Source: Streptomyces sp. CB01881 (lineage in GTDB: Bacteria > Actinomycetota > Actinomycetes > Streptomycetales > Streptomycetaceae). Taken from it: 64,000 bases of DNA. Below are positions 1 through 7,695 of this stretch, piece after piece (position 1 is the stretch's first letter; each line of letters starts with the position of its first letter). The stretch spans positions 6,520,590 to 6,584,589 of the forward strand of contig NZ_CP026498.1 in NCBI RefSeq assembly GCF_002953255.1, given 5' to 3'. Under the pieces are notes generated by a model, which was not told the DNA's origin, did no database searches, and saw only the letters and a list, made by a program, of their open reading frames with translations. The position numbers were made by a program, and so were the translations under genes.

Positions 1-7
1 CGCTGAA

Positions 8-178
8 TCAGCAGCAGCAGGTGGACGAGGAGGACGAGCAGCACATGGTGCCGCCGCTGGAGGCACCCATCTCCGGCAGGGCGGCGGCGTCGCCGACCTC
101 CAGCACCGACAGCTCCTCGACGTCGACCGCCGGGACCTCGGCCGACTCGACCTGCGGGGTGTTCACGGACTCGCTCAT
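8..178 (-). CDS. Thiopeptide/LAP-type RiPP precursor peptide
   Basis: This encodes a 56-residue precursor. The leader (residues 1-39) is acidic, with an ELSVLEVGD stretch, and ends in LPEMGA. The core is SSGGTMCCSSSSSTCCC and is followed directly by TGA. The x-G-A/S junction and a core made almost only of Ser, Thr and Cys are typical of thiazolyl peptides: Cys and Ser become azoles, and Ser/Thr may be dehydrated. A GGAG ribosome site lies 9 nt before the ATG. The gene is the last visible member of a leftward cluster and lies 245 bp beyond the preceding gene, so it may have its own promoter. Pyridine formation between two dehydrated serines (thiopeptide) is possible, but a linear azole peptide cannot be excluded because the left flank is missing. 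Confidence 0.85.
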   Translation of the reverse strand: MSESVNTPQVESAEVPAVDVEELSVLEVGDAAALPEMGASSGGTMCCSSSSSTCCC

Positions 179-423
179 CTGTGGATCTCCATGGGATCTC
201 GTCGGTTCGCTCCGGGAGCGGGCCCGTTCGGGCCGCGTTCCGGACTCCGCGCGGCGGGCGCCGGCGGAGCGGGGCCGGCCCGGGAGGGCCGGCGCTCACC
301 CCTGACGGGGGAGGTCTGTGGGGGGGATCAGCCGATCCCGGGGAATGGGCCGCACGGGCGGCCGGATGTTCGGCCGGCCTGCGGCGGGGGCGCCCGGTCG
401 GGCCGGGCGGGCACCCGGTTCGG

Positions 424-897
424 CTACGCGGGCGCCTGGTCGGACAGTTCGGCGACCAGCAGGACACCGGTGTCCAGGCCGTCCAACTGCGCTGCCATGT
501 CGAGCAGTTCCTGGTCGTGCACCCGCGGCCAGCGCACCGCGAAGCCGTGGGCGGCCGCGGCGTGCGCCAGACCGCAGCGCAGCCCGTCCAACACCGCCGG
601 GTCGGTCTGCGGCTCGCCGGCGAGCGCGCACCAGAAGGATCCGTCCGGCCCTGTGGCCGGCGTGCCGAGGGCGGCCGCGAAGGCCTCGGCGAAGGCGTGG
701 CCGTGGTACGCCCGGCCACCGAGCGGGAGGAGGACCCGGCCGTACCGGCCCGCCGTCCGCTCCAGCGCGAACCAGCGGCCCTCCGCCAGCGGCGGCCCGA
801 CCCGCTCGGCGAGCTCCGGCAGCAGGGTGGCGCAGGCGCGCTCGTACCCGCTCACCGGGGCGGCCGTCGTCCCGGCCGCCGTCCCGGTGACGGTCAC
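424..897 (-). CDS. Small unknown protein of the RiPP cluster
   Basis: I do not recognise this 157-residue protein. It starts with GTG inside a GTGA overlap with the stop of the preceding gene, so it is translationally coupled to the RiPP enzymes. It is soluble, with no signal peptide or membrane segment, and has a central RWFALER...GRVLLPLGGRAYHGHAF stretch and a C-terminal HDQELLDMAAQL helix. Its position between the LanB-like enzyme and the precursor gene suggests an accessory maturation or recognition role. That is inference from position only. Confidence 0.7.
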   Translation of the reverse strand: MTVTGTAAGTTAAPVSGYERACATLLPELAERVGPPLAEGRWFALERTAGRYGRVLLPLGGRAYHGHAFAEAFAAALGTPATGPDGSFWCALAGEPQTDPAVLDGLRCGLAHAAAAHGFAVRWPRVHDQELLDMAAQLDGLDTGVLLVAELSDQAPA

Positions 898-1877
898 GCC
901 GCGGCCGCCGTACGGTGGCCCGCCCAGAGCTCGATCAGCACGCTGAGCAGGAAGACCTCCTGCTCGGGGCCGAAGCCCAGCCGGTTGAGCGTCATGTGCA
1001 GGTGCGAGGCGAGGATCTCCGGCGGGCTGGAGCTCAGCGTCCCGGCCCGGGCGGCGTCCCGCCAGACGTCCATGGCGGCGCCCAGCCGCTCCGCCCACCG
1101 GTCGGCGGCCCGGCCGGCACCGGGCAGGGCGCCCGGCCCGCCCGGGAAGCGTTCGGCGAGCAGTCCCGCGGAGCGCAGCGACGCCTCGCGGGCGGCGAGC
1201 GGGTTCATGCCCGGGTGCTCGGCGCGCCCGGCCCAGGTCAGCCAGGAGGTGCGCAGTCCGCGCAGGAACCGCTCCTGGGAGACCTGGTCCGGGTCGGCCG
1301 CGCGGACCGCCGCCGCGATCGCGAGCAGGGCGAAGGAGACCCGGGCGTTCCAGCTCGGACGGGTCCGCAGAACGGCCGTCACCAGCTCGCTGCTGTCGCC
1401 GAACAGCGACTCGCTGAGCCCCAGCCGGGCCGGACCACCGTAGCGGTCGGTCTCCGGGGTGTACGGCTCGCGGTGCACCCCGCCCGGTCGCAGCTCGGCC
1501 AGCGGCAACGCCTCGAAGCCGTCCGCGCCGCCCTCGCCGGCCTTGGCGATCGGGCCGGTGCTCCGGTGGTACTGCTCGGTGCTCATCCGCTCGCCGTCCG
1601 GGATGCCGGCGTTGACCGGGGCCAGCCGTTCGGCGAGCGCCGCCGTGACGCCGGGCTCGGCCGACTCGTCCAGACCGGCGAGCCGCAGCCGCAGGTGCGG
1701 CCCGTGCTGCCAGTACCGGATGAAGAACCAGCCGGTGATCGCGCCGTCGGCCCGCAGCTCGCGCACCACCGGTTCGACCACGTCCAGCAGGACGGTGTCC
1801 ACCAGCGCCGGTACGGCGGAGTCGAGGTGGAGGTGCCAGCAGCTCCAGCGGGGGCTGCCGCCCGGGGTGGCGGTCAT
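894..1877 (-). CDS. LanB C-terminal (SpaB_C)-type thiopeptide biosynthesis enzyme
   Basis: The 327-residue protein has the N-terminal pattern of Lant_dehydr_C/SpaB_C proteins (W.LHLD, then WFFIRYWQHGPHLRLRL near residues 50-67) and a YTPETDRYGGP motif near residue 145. Members of this family either eliminate glutamate from glutamylated Ser/Thr (as in split LanB dehydratases) or catalyse the [4+2] pyridine-forming cyclisation of thiopeptides; I cannot tell which from sequence alone. The start ATG overlaps the stop of the dehydrogenase gene (ATGA). A matching glutamyl-tRNA-dependent N-terminal dehydratase gene is not in the window and should lie beyond the left edge if the pathway is complete. 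Confidence 0.85.
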   Translation of the reverse strand: MTATPGGSPRWSCWHLHLDSAVPALVDTVLLDVVEPVVRELRADGAITGWFFIRYWQHGPHLRLRLAGLDESAEPGVTAALAERLAPVNAGIPDGERMSTEQYHRSTGPIAKAGEGGADGFEALPLAELRPGGVHREPYTPETDRYGGPARLGLSESLFGDSSELVTAVLRTRPSWNARVSFALLAIAAAVRAADPDQVSQERFLRGLRTSWLTWAGRAEHPGMNPLAAREASLRSAGLLAERFPGGPGALPGAGRAADRWAERLGAAMDVWRDAARAGTLSSSPPEILASHLHMTLNRLGFGPEQEVFLLSVLIELWAGHRTAAAA

Positions 1878-3475
1878 GACCGCAGGTCCAGCATCGGCTC
1901 GCGGAACCGGCCGGTGCCGCAGACCACCTGGAAGACGGCGGTCTGGTCGCGGTCCAGCTCCAGCGTGCGGGCGATCCGCACCTCGTCGAAGGCGCGGGCC
2001 GGCCGGGCGTACATGCCGTACGCCGCTGCTCCGAGCACCAGGCCCTGCGCCGACCAGCCGCACGCGTACTGCAGCAGCTTCCACGCGCTGGGCCCGAACT
2101 CGGCGAACAGCGCGCGCAGGTCGGCGGTGAAGGTCCAGACGAAGGTGGCGTGCCGCACCGGGCAGTCGTTGCCGCCGCTCAGCGGGTACCCGAACTGGGA
2201 GTCCAGCGCGGCGTGCACGCCGGGCCGGGCGAGGTGCCCGGTGAGCCGGTTGTCCTCGACGCGGTGGATGCCGTCCGGCAGCCCCTCGACGTCCTGGGCG
2301 CAGAGGGTGAGCCGGACGTGTCCGGCGACGGCGGCGAGCAGCGGGGACGGCGGCGGCGCGCAGGCCAGCGCCAGGCTGTCGGCGACGGCCGCGTACGGCT
2401 GGGGCGCCCGGACGCCGGAGAAGCCTCCGACCCCTTCGGGGGTGCGCCCGGCCGTACGGTTCCAGAGCACCTCGGCCCAGCTCAGGCCGTTGCCCTCGAC
2501 CGGGTACGGGCCGGTGCCGGTGACCTCGCCCGCCGGGGCGGGCGCGCCGGACGGCCGGGTCATCCGGTCGATCCGCAGCACCCGGTCCAGTGCCGGGTCG
2601 CCGGTCGGCGCCGGCCGGTCGGTGCCGGGGCGCCAGCGCGGGGTCGCGCCGTCCAGCCGGACCGCGACCGGGTAGGCCCAGCCCTCGGCGGGCCGGATGC
2701 CGATCCGCTCGGCCAGGCCCTCGGGGTCGGGGGTCGGCAGTTCCAGCTCCGCCCGGACCCCGAACAGCTGGGCCGCGAGGTACAGGCTGCGCAGGTTGTG
2801 ACCGATTTCGAGGTCCACCAGCGGGCCGCGCAGCAGCGCGTACTGCGGTGGCAGGTCGGTGTGCCGCCCGGCCAGCACCACGGTGGTGCCGTGCTCGCCG
2901 TCGGCGGCGGGGGTGCCCTCGACGTCCAGGAGCGCGTGGCGCTGGACGTCCAGGTAGCGGGTGGCGCCGTCCTGCAGCAGGTAGGGGCGGACCGGGAACT
3001 TGCTGCGGACCGACGGCACGACGCGGTGGTCGTTGAAGGAGTTCGACGGCTCCCGGCGCTGCAGGCCGAACGCGGTGACCAGCAGGTGGTCCAGGGTGTC
3101 CTCACCGGCCGCCGGCCCGTCCGCCGGCCCGAGGCCGGCGGGGAAGGGGGTGCGGCGCAGCAGCCGGGAGGTTCCGAGGGCGAGCGGGCGGCCGGCGTCG
3201 GGGCGGACCGCTGCGGGGAGCTGCCCGCTGGTGGTGCCGATCGAGGGGTCGATCTGCGGGCCCGGGGCGACGAAGGCCTTGCCGGCGCCCTGTTCGAAGG
3301 CGAAGCGGCGCAGTTCCCGCAGCTCTTCCGTGCCGTGCGGGGCGTCGGTGGGCCGCGCTTCGGCGGTGCCGTGCGGGGTCTCGGTGCCGTGCGCTTCGGC
3401 GGTGCCGTGCGGGGCTGTGGTGCGGCGCGCTTCGGCGGTGCCGGGCAGAGCGCCGCGTTCGAGTGTCAGGCTCAT
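1874..3475 (-). CDS. SagB-type azoline dehydrogenase
   Basis: This 533-residue protein resembles FMN-dependent SagB/McbC-type nitroreductase-fold dehydrogenases that oxidise thiazolines and oxazolines to azoles. Visible features are the N-terminal FNDHRVVPSVRSKFPVRPYLL region near residues 155-170, the GHNLRSLYLAAQLFGVRAEL helix, and a C-terminal CPVRHATFVWTF...SAWKLLQYACGWSAQGLVLGAAAYGM block. The length fits a two-half nitroreductase enzyme. A GAGGAGG ribosome site precedes the ATG, 11 bp after the YcaO stop. Residues 13-48 form three 12-residue repeats absent from the catalytic fold (separate entry). It should act after the YcaO cyclodehydratase. Confidence 0.85.
   Translation of the reverse strand: MSLTLERGALPGTAEARRTTAPHGTAEAHGTETPHGTAEARPTDAPHGTEELRELRRFAFEQGAGKAFVAPGPQIDPSIGTTSGQLPAAVRPDAGRPLALGTSRLLRRTPFPAGLGPADGPAAGEDTLDHLLVTAFGLQRREPSNSFNDHRVVPSVRSKFPVRPYLLQDGATRYLDVQRHALLDVEGTPAADGEHGTTVVLAGRHTDLPPQYALLRGPLVDLEIGHNLRSLYLAAQLFGVRAELELPTPDPEGLAERIGIRPAEGWAYPVAVRLDGATPRWRPGTDRPAPTGDPALDRVLRIDRMTRPSGAPAPAGEVTGTGPYPVEGNGLSWAEVLWNRTAGRTPEGVGGFSGVRAPQPYAAVADSLALACAPPPSPLLAAVAGHVRLTLCAQDVEGLPDGIHRVEDNRLTGHLARPGVHAALDSQFGYPLSGGNDCPVRHATFVWTFTADLRALFAEFGPSAWKLLQYACGWSAQGLVLGAAAYGMYARPARAFDEVRIARTLELDRDQTAVFQVVCGTGRFREPMLDLRS
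3332..3439 (-). repeat. Three in-frame 36-bp tandem repeats in the dehydrogenase gene
   Basis: The first coding region of the dehydrogenase contains three 12-residue units (TAEARRTTAPHG, TAEAHGTETPHG, TAEARPTDAPHG) followed by a partial TEEL unit. The units differ at several residues, so they are not a very recent duplication. They form a hydrophilic, probably disordered N-terminal arm. Confidence 0.85.
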
Positions 3476-3486
3476 CGGTCCTCCTC

Positions 3487-5370
3487 TCACGGGAACGGGT
3501 GGGGGTCGAGCGGAAGGTCGTCGGCGGTGACCGGGCGGCCGTCGACCAGGAGGCCGTCGGTCAGCCTGGTGAGGCCGAGCAACCGCTGGTTGGCGTGGCC
3601 GAAGGTCATCGGCAGCGTGCCGGGGACGATCACCTTGGCGGCGGCCAGTCCCAGGTCGCGGTGGTCCCGGGTGGACTGGTCGACGACGATCGCGGTGTCC
3701 ATTCCGGCGTCGGCGTACAGGCCGAGCACGGTCTCCAGCGAGGCCCGTACGTCGGGCCGCGCGCCGGCCGCCGGACGCAGGGCGTCGGGCCAGCCGGGGA
3801 AGGCCTCGTCCAGCCGGACGACCGGCCCGCCCAGCACCTCGGTGACGCGGGGCAGCAGCTCGGGCCGCTTGTAGAGCTGGTAGTGGTCGTCGAGCACGCG
3901 CACCTCGAACGGGTCGGCGATCATCCGCTCCACCGCCGCCGGGTCGAACGGCACCCGCTCGTGGACCAGTTGCGCCAGTTCCCACAGGCCGGCCTCGACC
4001 GCGGCCTCCGGGTCCGGGTGGGTGCCGGCCGCGGAGTAGCTGGCGGGGAACAGCCCGTCCCGGTGGACGGCCAGCACCCACACCGAGGGCAGCGGGACGT
4101 CCTGGCTCGCCGCCAGCAGGTGCACGTCGTAACCGCGCGAGCGGATCAGGCCGATCAGCTCCCGGCTGCGCTCCCGGCGCACCGACGCGGGGTCGATGGC
4201 CGGCAGCGGGCGCCGCCGGTGCCAGGCGAGCAGGAACGCGTCGCGCTCGGTGACCTCGAAGAGGGCGTGCAGCGCCGCCTCCTCCAGGCTCGCGCCGAGC
4301 GCGCAGCCGCTGGAGGACTCCAGGAAGTGGATCTTCCGGTCGCCCTCCCGCTGCAGCTTGTACTGGTAGAAGCCGACCTCGGCCGGAACCAGCACCGGCT
4401 CGCCGGTGGGGATGCGGTGGCCCCAGACCCAGTCGGTCGGGGTCTGCGGCGCGTACGGCAGCACCCGGCAGTAGGGGTGGGCGAGCTGTCGCGCGGTGTG
4501 CCCGCCCAGCGTGGCCGGGTCCAGCGCGGGCAGGTCGATGCCCTGGTAGGCCAGGTTCCTGACGACCCGTCCCGTGCCGTACGGGAAACCGCCGATCCGC
4601 TCGTACATCTCCAGGATGGCGACGGGATCGCTCTCCCGGTAGGTGGCGCCGCGGCCGTGCCCCGCGCCGACCGGTCCGCCCGGCATCACGGCGTTGCTCA
4701 TCGCGAACGGGGCCTGGGTCTCCCGCTGCACCCCGACGAAGGGGCCGAAGCGGGCGTCGACGGTCCGCCGGTGCAGCTCGTCGGCGGGCATCGGCAGGCC
4801 GGGGCGCTCGCGCAGCGGCAGCTGCTGCGGCGACGGGCGGTCGGCGAGCACCAGGGGCTCCGGCGTCCGGACGGGCGGCGCGGCGGTGCGGTCGTGCGGC
4901 ATGCCCGCGTCCCCGCAGACCGGACAGGCGTGGTACCGGGCGATCCGGTGGCGGCGCAGTCCGCCCGGACGGACGGACAGCAACTCGCCCGGGGCCAGGG
5001 GGGTTCCGGCGGTCAGCGCGGCCCGGGCCAGCAGCGGGAGCAGCGGCGACGCGCCGGTGCCGGAGCGCCGGGCACCCCACTCACGGACGATCGGGTGGCC
5101 GCCGGCGATCGGCGCGGCGAGTCGCTCCCGCGCCTCGGCGCAGCCCGCGCAGGAGGGCGCGGGCGCGGCCGCGTCCCACAGCGGGCCGATCTGCACCTCG
5201 TCCGGGAGGACCCGGACGGAGAGCAGCGGCACCCCGGCCTCGCGGGCCGCCGTCCAGGCGGCGCGCTCGGCCTCGGTGTCCCAGCCCTCGGTCACGCTGA
5301 GGCGGGCACCGTGCAGCTCGGCGAACTCCGCCCAGGGGGTGGACGGTTCGGTGATCGTCAGGACAGCCAT
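3487..5370 (-). CDS. YcaO-type azoline-forming cyclodehydratase
   Basis: This 627-residue protein is the ATP-dependent YcaO enzyme that cyclises Cys/Ser/Thr of the precursor core. The N-terminal region has two CxxC pairs (C74/C77 and C149/C152), likely a zinc tetrathiolate site. The YcaO domain follows from about residue 200, with ESSSGCALGASLEEAALHALFEVTERDAF (glutamates expected to hold Mg-ATP) and a C-terminal GHANQRLLGLTRL block. It ends in the proline-rich DPHPFP expected of TOMM YcaO proteins. The ATG at 5370 was chosen because it gives a 13-bp overlap with the upstream gene and a sensible N-terminus; longer in-frame extensions are antisense-like. It works with the adjacent leader-binding protein. 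Confidence 0.92.
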   Translation of the reverse strand: MAVLTITEPSTPWAEFAELHGARLSVTEGWDTEAERAAWTAAREAGVPLLSVRVLPDEVQIGPLWDAAAPAPSCAGCAEARERLAAPIAGGHPIVREWGARRSGTGASPLLPLLARAALTAGTPLAPGELLSVRPGGLRRHRIARYHACPVCGDAGMPHDRTAAPPVRTPEPLVLADRPSPQQLPLRERPGLPMPADELHRRTVDARFGPFVGVQRETQAPFAMSNAVMPGGPVGAGHGRGATYRESDPVAILEMYERIGGFPYGTGRVVRNLAYQGIDLPALDPATLGGHTARQLAHPYCRVLPYAPQTPTDWVWGHRIPTGEPVLVPAEVGFYQYKLQREGDRKIHFLESSSGCALGASLEEAALHALFEVTERDAFLLAWHRRRPLPAIDPASVRRERSRELIGLIRSRGYDVHLLAASQDVPLPSVWVLAVHRDGLFPASYSAAGTHPDPEAAVEAGLWELAQLVHERVPFDPAAVERMIADPFEVRVLDDHYQLYKRPELLPRVTEVLGGPVVRLDEAFPGWPDALRPAAGARPDVRASLETVLGLYADAGMDTAIVVDQSTRDHRDLGLAAAKVIVPGTLPMTFGHANQRLLGLTRLTDGLLVDGRPVTADDLPLDPHPFP

Positions 5371-7178
5371 ACCGGCCCCCAGCACAGCTTCTGCTCCCCG
5401 GCCAGCGGGTCGGCGACGACACGGACCCCGAGCGGACGCACGCCGTGCGCGTGGCAGTACGCCTCGATGTCCCCGGCCAGCGCGTTCAGCTCCGGCTCGG
5501 CCATCAGGTCGATCAGTTCGGTTCCGGGCGCCGGGTCGACGGTGCCGGGGTGACCGGCCTGTCCGGCCCGGCGGGCACCGTGGGCCGCGGCCAGCGCCAG
5601 GCCGGCGGCCCGGTCGGTGCTGTCGCCCCACGCGGAGCCCAGCACCGCGCCGGTACGGGCGTCCGCCACGGTGACGGTGCACCAGGGGCCGGCGAGTCCG
5701 GCGGGGCGGCCGAGCGTGAGCACGACCGGCTGGTCCTCGTACTCCTCCAGGGTGCGCCAGAACCGCAGGGTGTCGTGGTCGGTGATGTCGTCCCAGCCCA
5801 GGACGGTGGCCGGCGCCGCGGCCGAGCGGGCCAGGATCCGCAGGACACCGTCCAGCAGCCAGCGCGCCTCGGTGGTTCCGGCGGCCGACACCGAGCGCTC
5901 CAGGAGACGGATCCCGGGCGGGTACGGCACGGCGGCCAGGACGCGCAGCCCGGCGAGGATCGCCTGGACGGCGGCGGAGCCGTGGTCGATGCCGCGGCGG
6001 ACGAGGGGCGTGCCGAAGTCGGGGGTGAGGCCTTCGAGGACGGCCAGCGCGGACGGGAGCTGCGGCAGGTCGTCGGGGGCGATCCACCGGAACGGGCCGG
6101 TCCAGGGTGCGAACAGCGGCAGCGAGTCGGTGAGCACCTCCTCGGTCACGACCGGCGCGAGCCCCGACGGGTCGGCGTCACCGAGGCTGCGGATGCCGCT
6201 CCACTCGGCCTGGCCCGTCCCGGCCAGCACGGCCTCGTCGGTCTCCAGCGCGGGGCCGTGCACCACCGAGACGGAGCTCTCCGGCGTGCCGAGGCCGATG
6301 TGCTGGAAGGCCCGGTGGGCGGCGAGCGCGCCGGCCATGATGGCGCCGGTGGGCGACGGTACGGTCCGCGCCTGGTCGCCCTGGCGGATCACCGCACGCT
6401 CGACCAGCCTGCTGTGCAGACCGCGCGCCTCGCCCGCCGTCCGCAGCGGGCCGACGACCTGGGGACCACCGGCCCTTGACGTGTCCGCGGTGGTCACCGG
6501 GACGATCGCGGCACCGGGCGCGAGGTCGGCGGTCGCGTCGACCGACGGCGCGGCGTCCACGACCACCGCCACGCAGGCACCGGACAGCAGTCCGGCGGCC
6601 TCGGCGGCGGAGGCGGGCAGCACGACGCGGTCGAGCTCCGGGTCGAGCAGCAGCAGCTCGGACGGGTCCGGGGCGCTCCCGTCCGTACCGGCCAGGACGA
6701 CGCTGCCGAAGCCGGCCGCGGCCAGGCCGCGGGCCGCCGACTCGGCGGCGGGCCCCCGGCCGAGGACGACCGCCCGGCCCTCGCGCACCCGGCGGAAGGC
6801 GGTGTACGGGTCGTCGCTGCGGGTCTCCAGGTAGGCGAGCGAGTCGCCGTACGCGGCGCGCTCGTCCGGCCCGGGCTCCGGGGTGTCCAGCCGGTCGAGG
6901 TCGAACAGCAGCTCGCGCAGGAGGAGCTGCCCGGCCACCCAGCGCACGACACCGCGGGTCTTCTCGGCGCCGGCCGCCGCGACCAGTTCGTCCTCGGTGG
7001 CGCCGCGGTCCAGCAGCGGGGTCAGCCGGTCGACCAGCTGGAACAGGCTCGCCGGGCCGGCCAGCAGGAACGCCCCCTTGGCGGCGGAGACGTACACGCC
7101 CTTGCTGACCGGTGCGTAGTGCACGCCGGGGCGGGATCGCACGCCGCGGAGCGGCAGCGGAGAAGGTGCGGCAGACAT
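5358..7178 (-). CDS. TOMM leader-peptide-binding (Ocin-ThiF-like) protein
   Basis: This 606-residue protein looks like the E1/ThiF-like partner of YcaO enzymes. An N-terminal RRE-like winged helix (about residues 8-95, GVHYAPVSKGVYVSAAKGAFLL...VVRWVAGQLLLRELLFDL) should bind the leader. A Rossmann-like region follows (REGRAVVLGRGPAAESAARGL), and a long C-terminal half carries the TOMM-specific SPTGAIMAGALAAHRAF stretch. It presumably presents the precursor to the cyclodehydratase next door. It is the first gene of the leftward operon, with a GAGG ribosome site 4 nt before the ATG. The role is by family similarity. Confidence 0.82.
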   Translation of the reverse strand: MSAAPSPLPLRGVRSRPGVHYAPVSKGVYVSAAKGAFLLAGPASLFQLVDRLTPLLDRGATEDELVAAAGAEKTRGVVRWVAGQLLLRELLFDLDRLDTPEPGPDERAAYGDSLAYLETRSDDPYTAFRRVREGRAVVLGRGPAAESAARGLAAAGFGSVVLAGTDGSAPDPSELLLLDPELDRVVLPASAAEAAGLLSGACVAVVVDAAPSVDATADLAPGAAIVPVTTADTSRAGGPQVVGPLRTAGEARGLHSRLVERAVIRQGDQARTVPSPTGAIMAGALAAHRAFQHIGLGTPESSVSVVHGPALETDEAVLAGTGQAEWSGIRSLGDADPSGLAPVVTEEVLTDSLPLFAPWTGPFRWIAPDDLPQLPSALAVLEGLTPDFGTPLVRRGIDHGSAAVQAILAGLRVLAAVPYPPGIRLLERSVSAAGTTEARWLLDGVLRILARSAAAPATVLGWDDITDHDTLRFWRTLEEYEDQPVVLTLGRPAGLAGPWCTVTVADARTGAVLGSAWGDSTDRAAGLALAAAHGARRAGQAGHPGTVDPAPGTELIDLMAEPELNALAGDIEAYCHAHGVRPLGVRVVADPLAGEQKLCWGPVWLS

Positions 7179-7268
7179 CGGTCCTCGATCGCGGGTCGGA
7201 TCAGGCGGATCAGATCGGGTCAGGTCGGGTGGGGCGCGGCCGGGCCGGGCTCCGGCGGGGCTCCGCGG

Positions 7269-7496
7269 TCACTCCCAGCGGAGGTCGCCGTGGCCGCCGT
7301 CCTTGCCCGGCTTGTGCGCGACCGGCTTCGGGACGAGGTGCAGCGGGTCGGCGTCCGGCCCGGCCGCCTGCACGGTGATGGTGGCGGCAGCGGCGGCGGT
7401 GGCGGCAGCGGCGGTGGTGGCGGCGGACGCCGGGCCGGCCATGACGGCGGTGGCGAGAGCGGTCAGAACGAAGCAGGAAGCAAGGCGCTTGCCCAT
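7269..7496 (-). CDS. Small secreted Ala-rich peptide (75 aa)
   Basis: The protein has a clear signal peptide (MGKRLASCFVLTALATAVMA, then GPASA as a probable AxA cleavage site), an Ala/Thr tract, and a charged Lys/Gly/Asp/His tail ending DLRWE. Codons are G/C-ended and a GGGGGA ribosome site precedes the ATG, supporting real coding. It lies upstream of the RiPP operon on the same strand and diverges from the regulator gene. Function unknown. Confidence 0.6.
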   Translation of the reverse strand: MGKRLASCFVLTALATAVMAGPASAATTAAAATAAAAATITVQAAGPDADPLHLVPKPVAHKPGKDGGHGDLRWE

Positions 7497-7654
7497 GGTG
7501 TTTTCCCCCGTTGTGTCGATCGCCGGATCACGGCGTCGTACGTTCCCTCAGGCTCCTGCGCCGTTCCCGGCCGGGAGCCGCACCTGCTTTCCGGTGCAGC
7601 TCCACATTGGCCCGCCGATCGGGGGGATCTCCACCCAGCGCCCCTGTCATAAAG

Positions 7655-7690
7655 TTGCAGCGCAGTGAAATCACTATGATCAAACGGGGG
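7655..7690 (+). promoter_or_regulatory. Promoter and ribosome site of the LuxR-type regulator
   Basis: A perfect TATGAT -10 box lies at 7675-7680, in a locally AT-rich stretch that stands out from its surroundings. A TTGCAG at 7655-7660 is only 14 bp upstream, so the -35 element is uncertain. GGGGG at 7686-7690 lies 5 nt before the ATG. Confidence 0.5.
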
Positions 7691-7695
7691 CAATC

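Noticed and set aside
1874..5080. A 1068-codon version of the dehydrogenase frame
   Set aside because: The extension runs antisense-like through the YcaO gene in another frame; the ATG at 3475 has a GAGGAGG site and good spacing to the YcaO stop.
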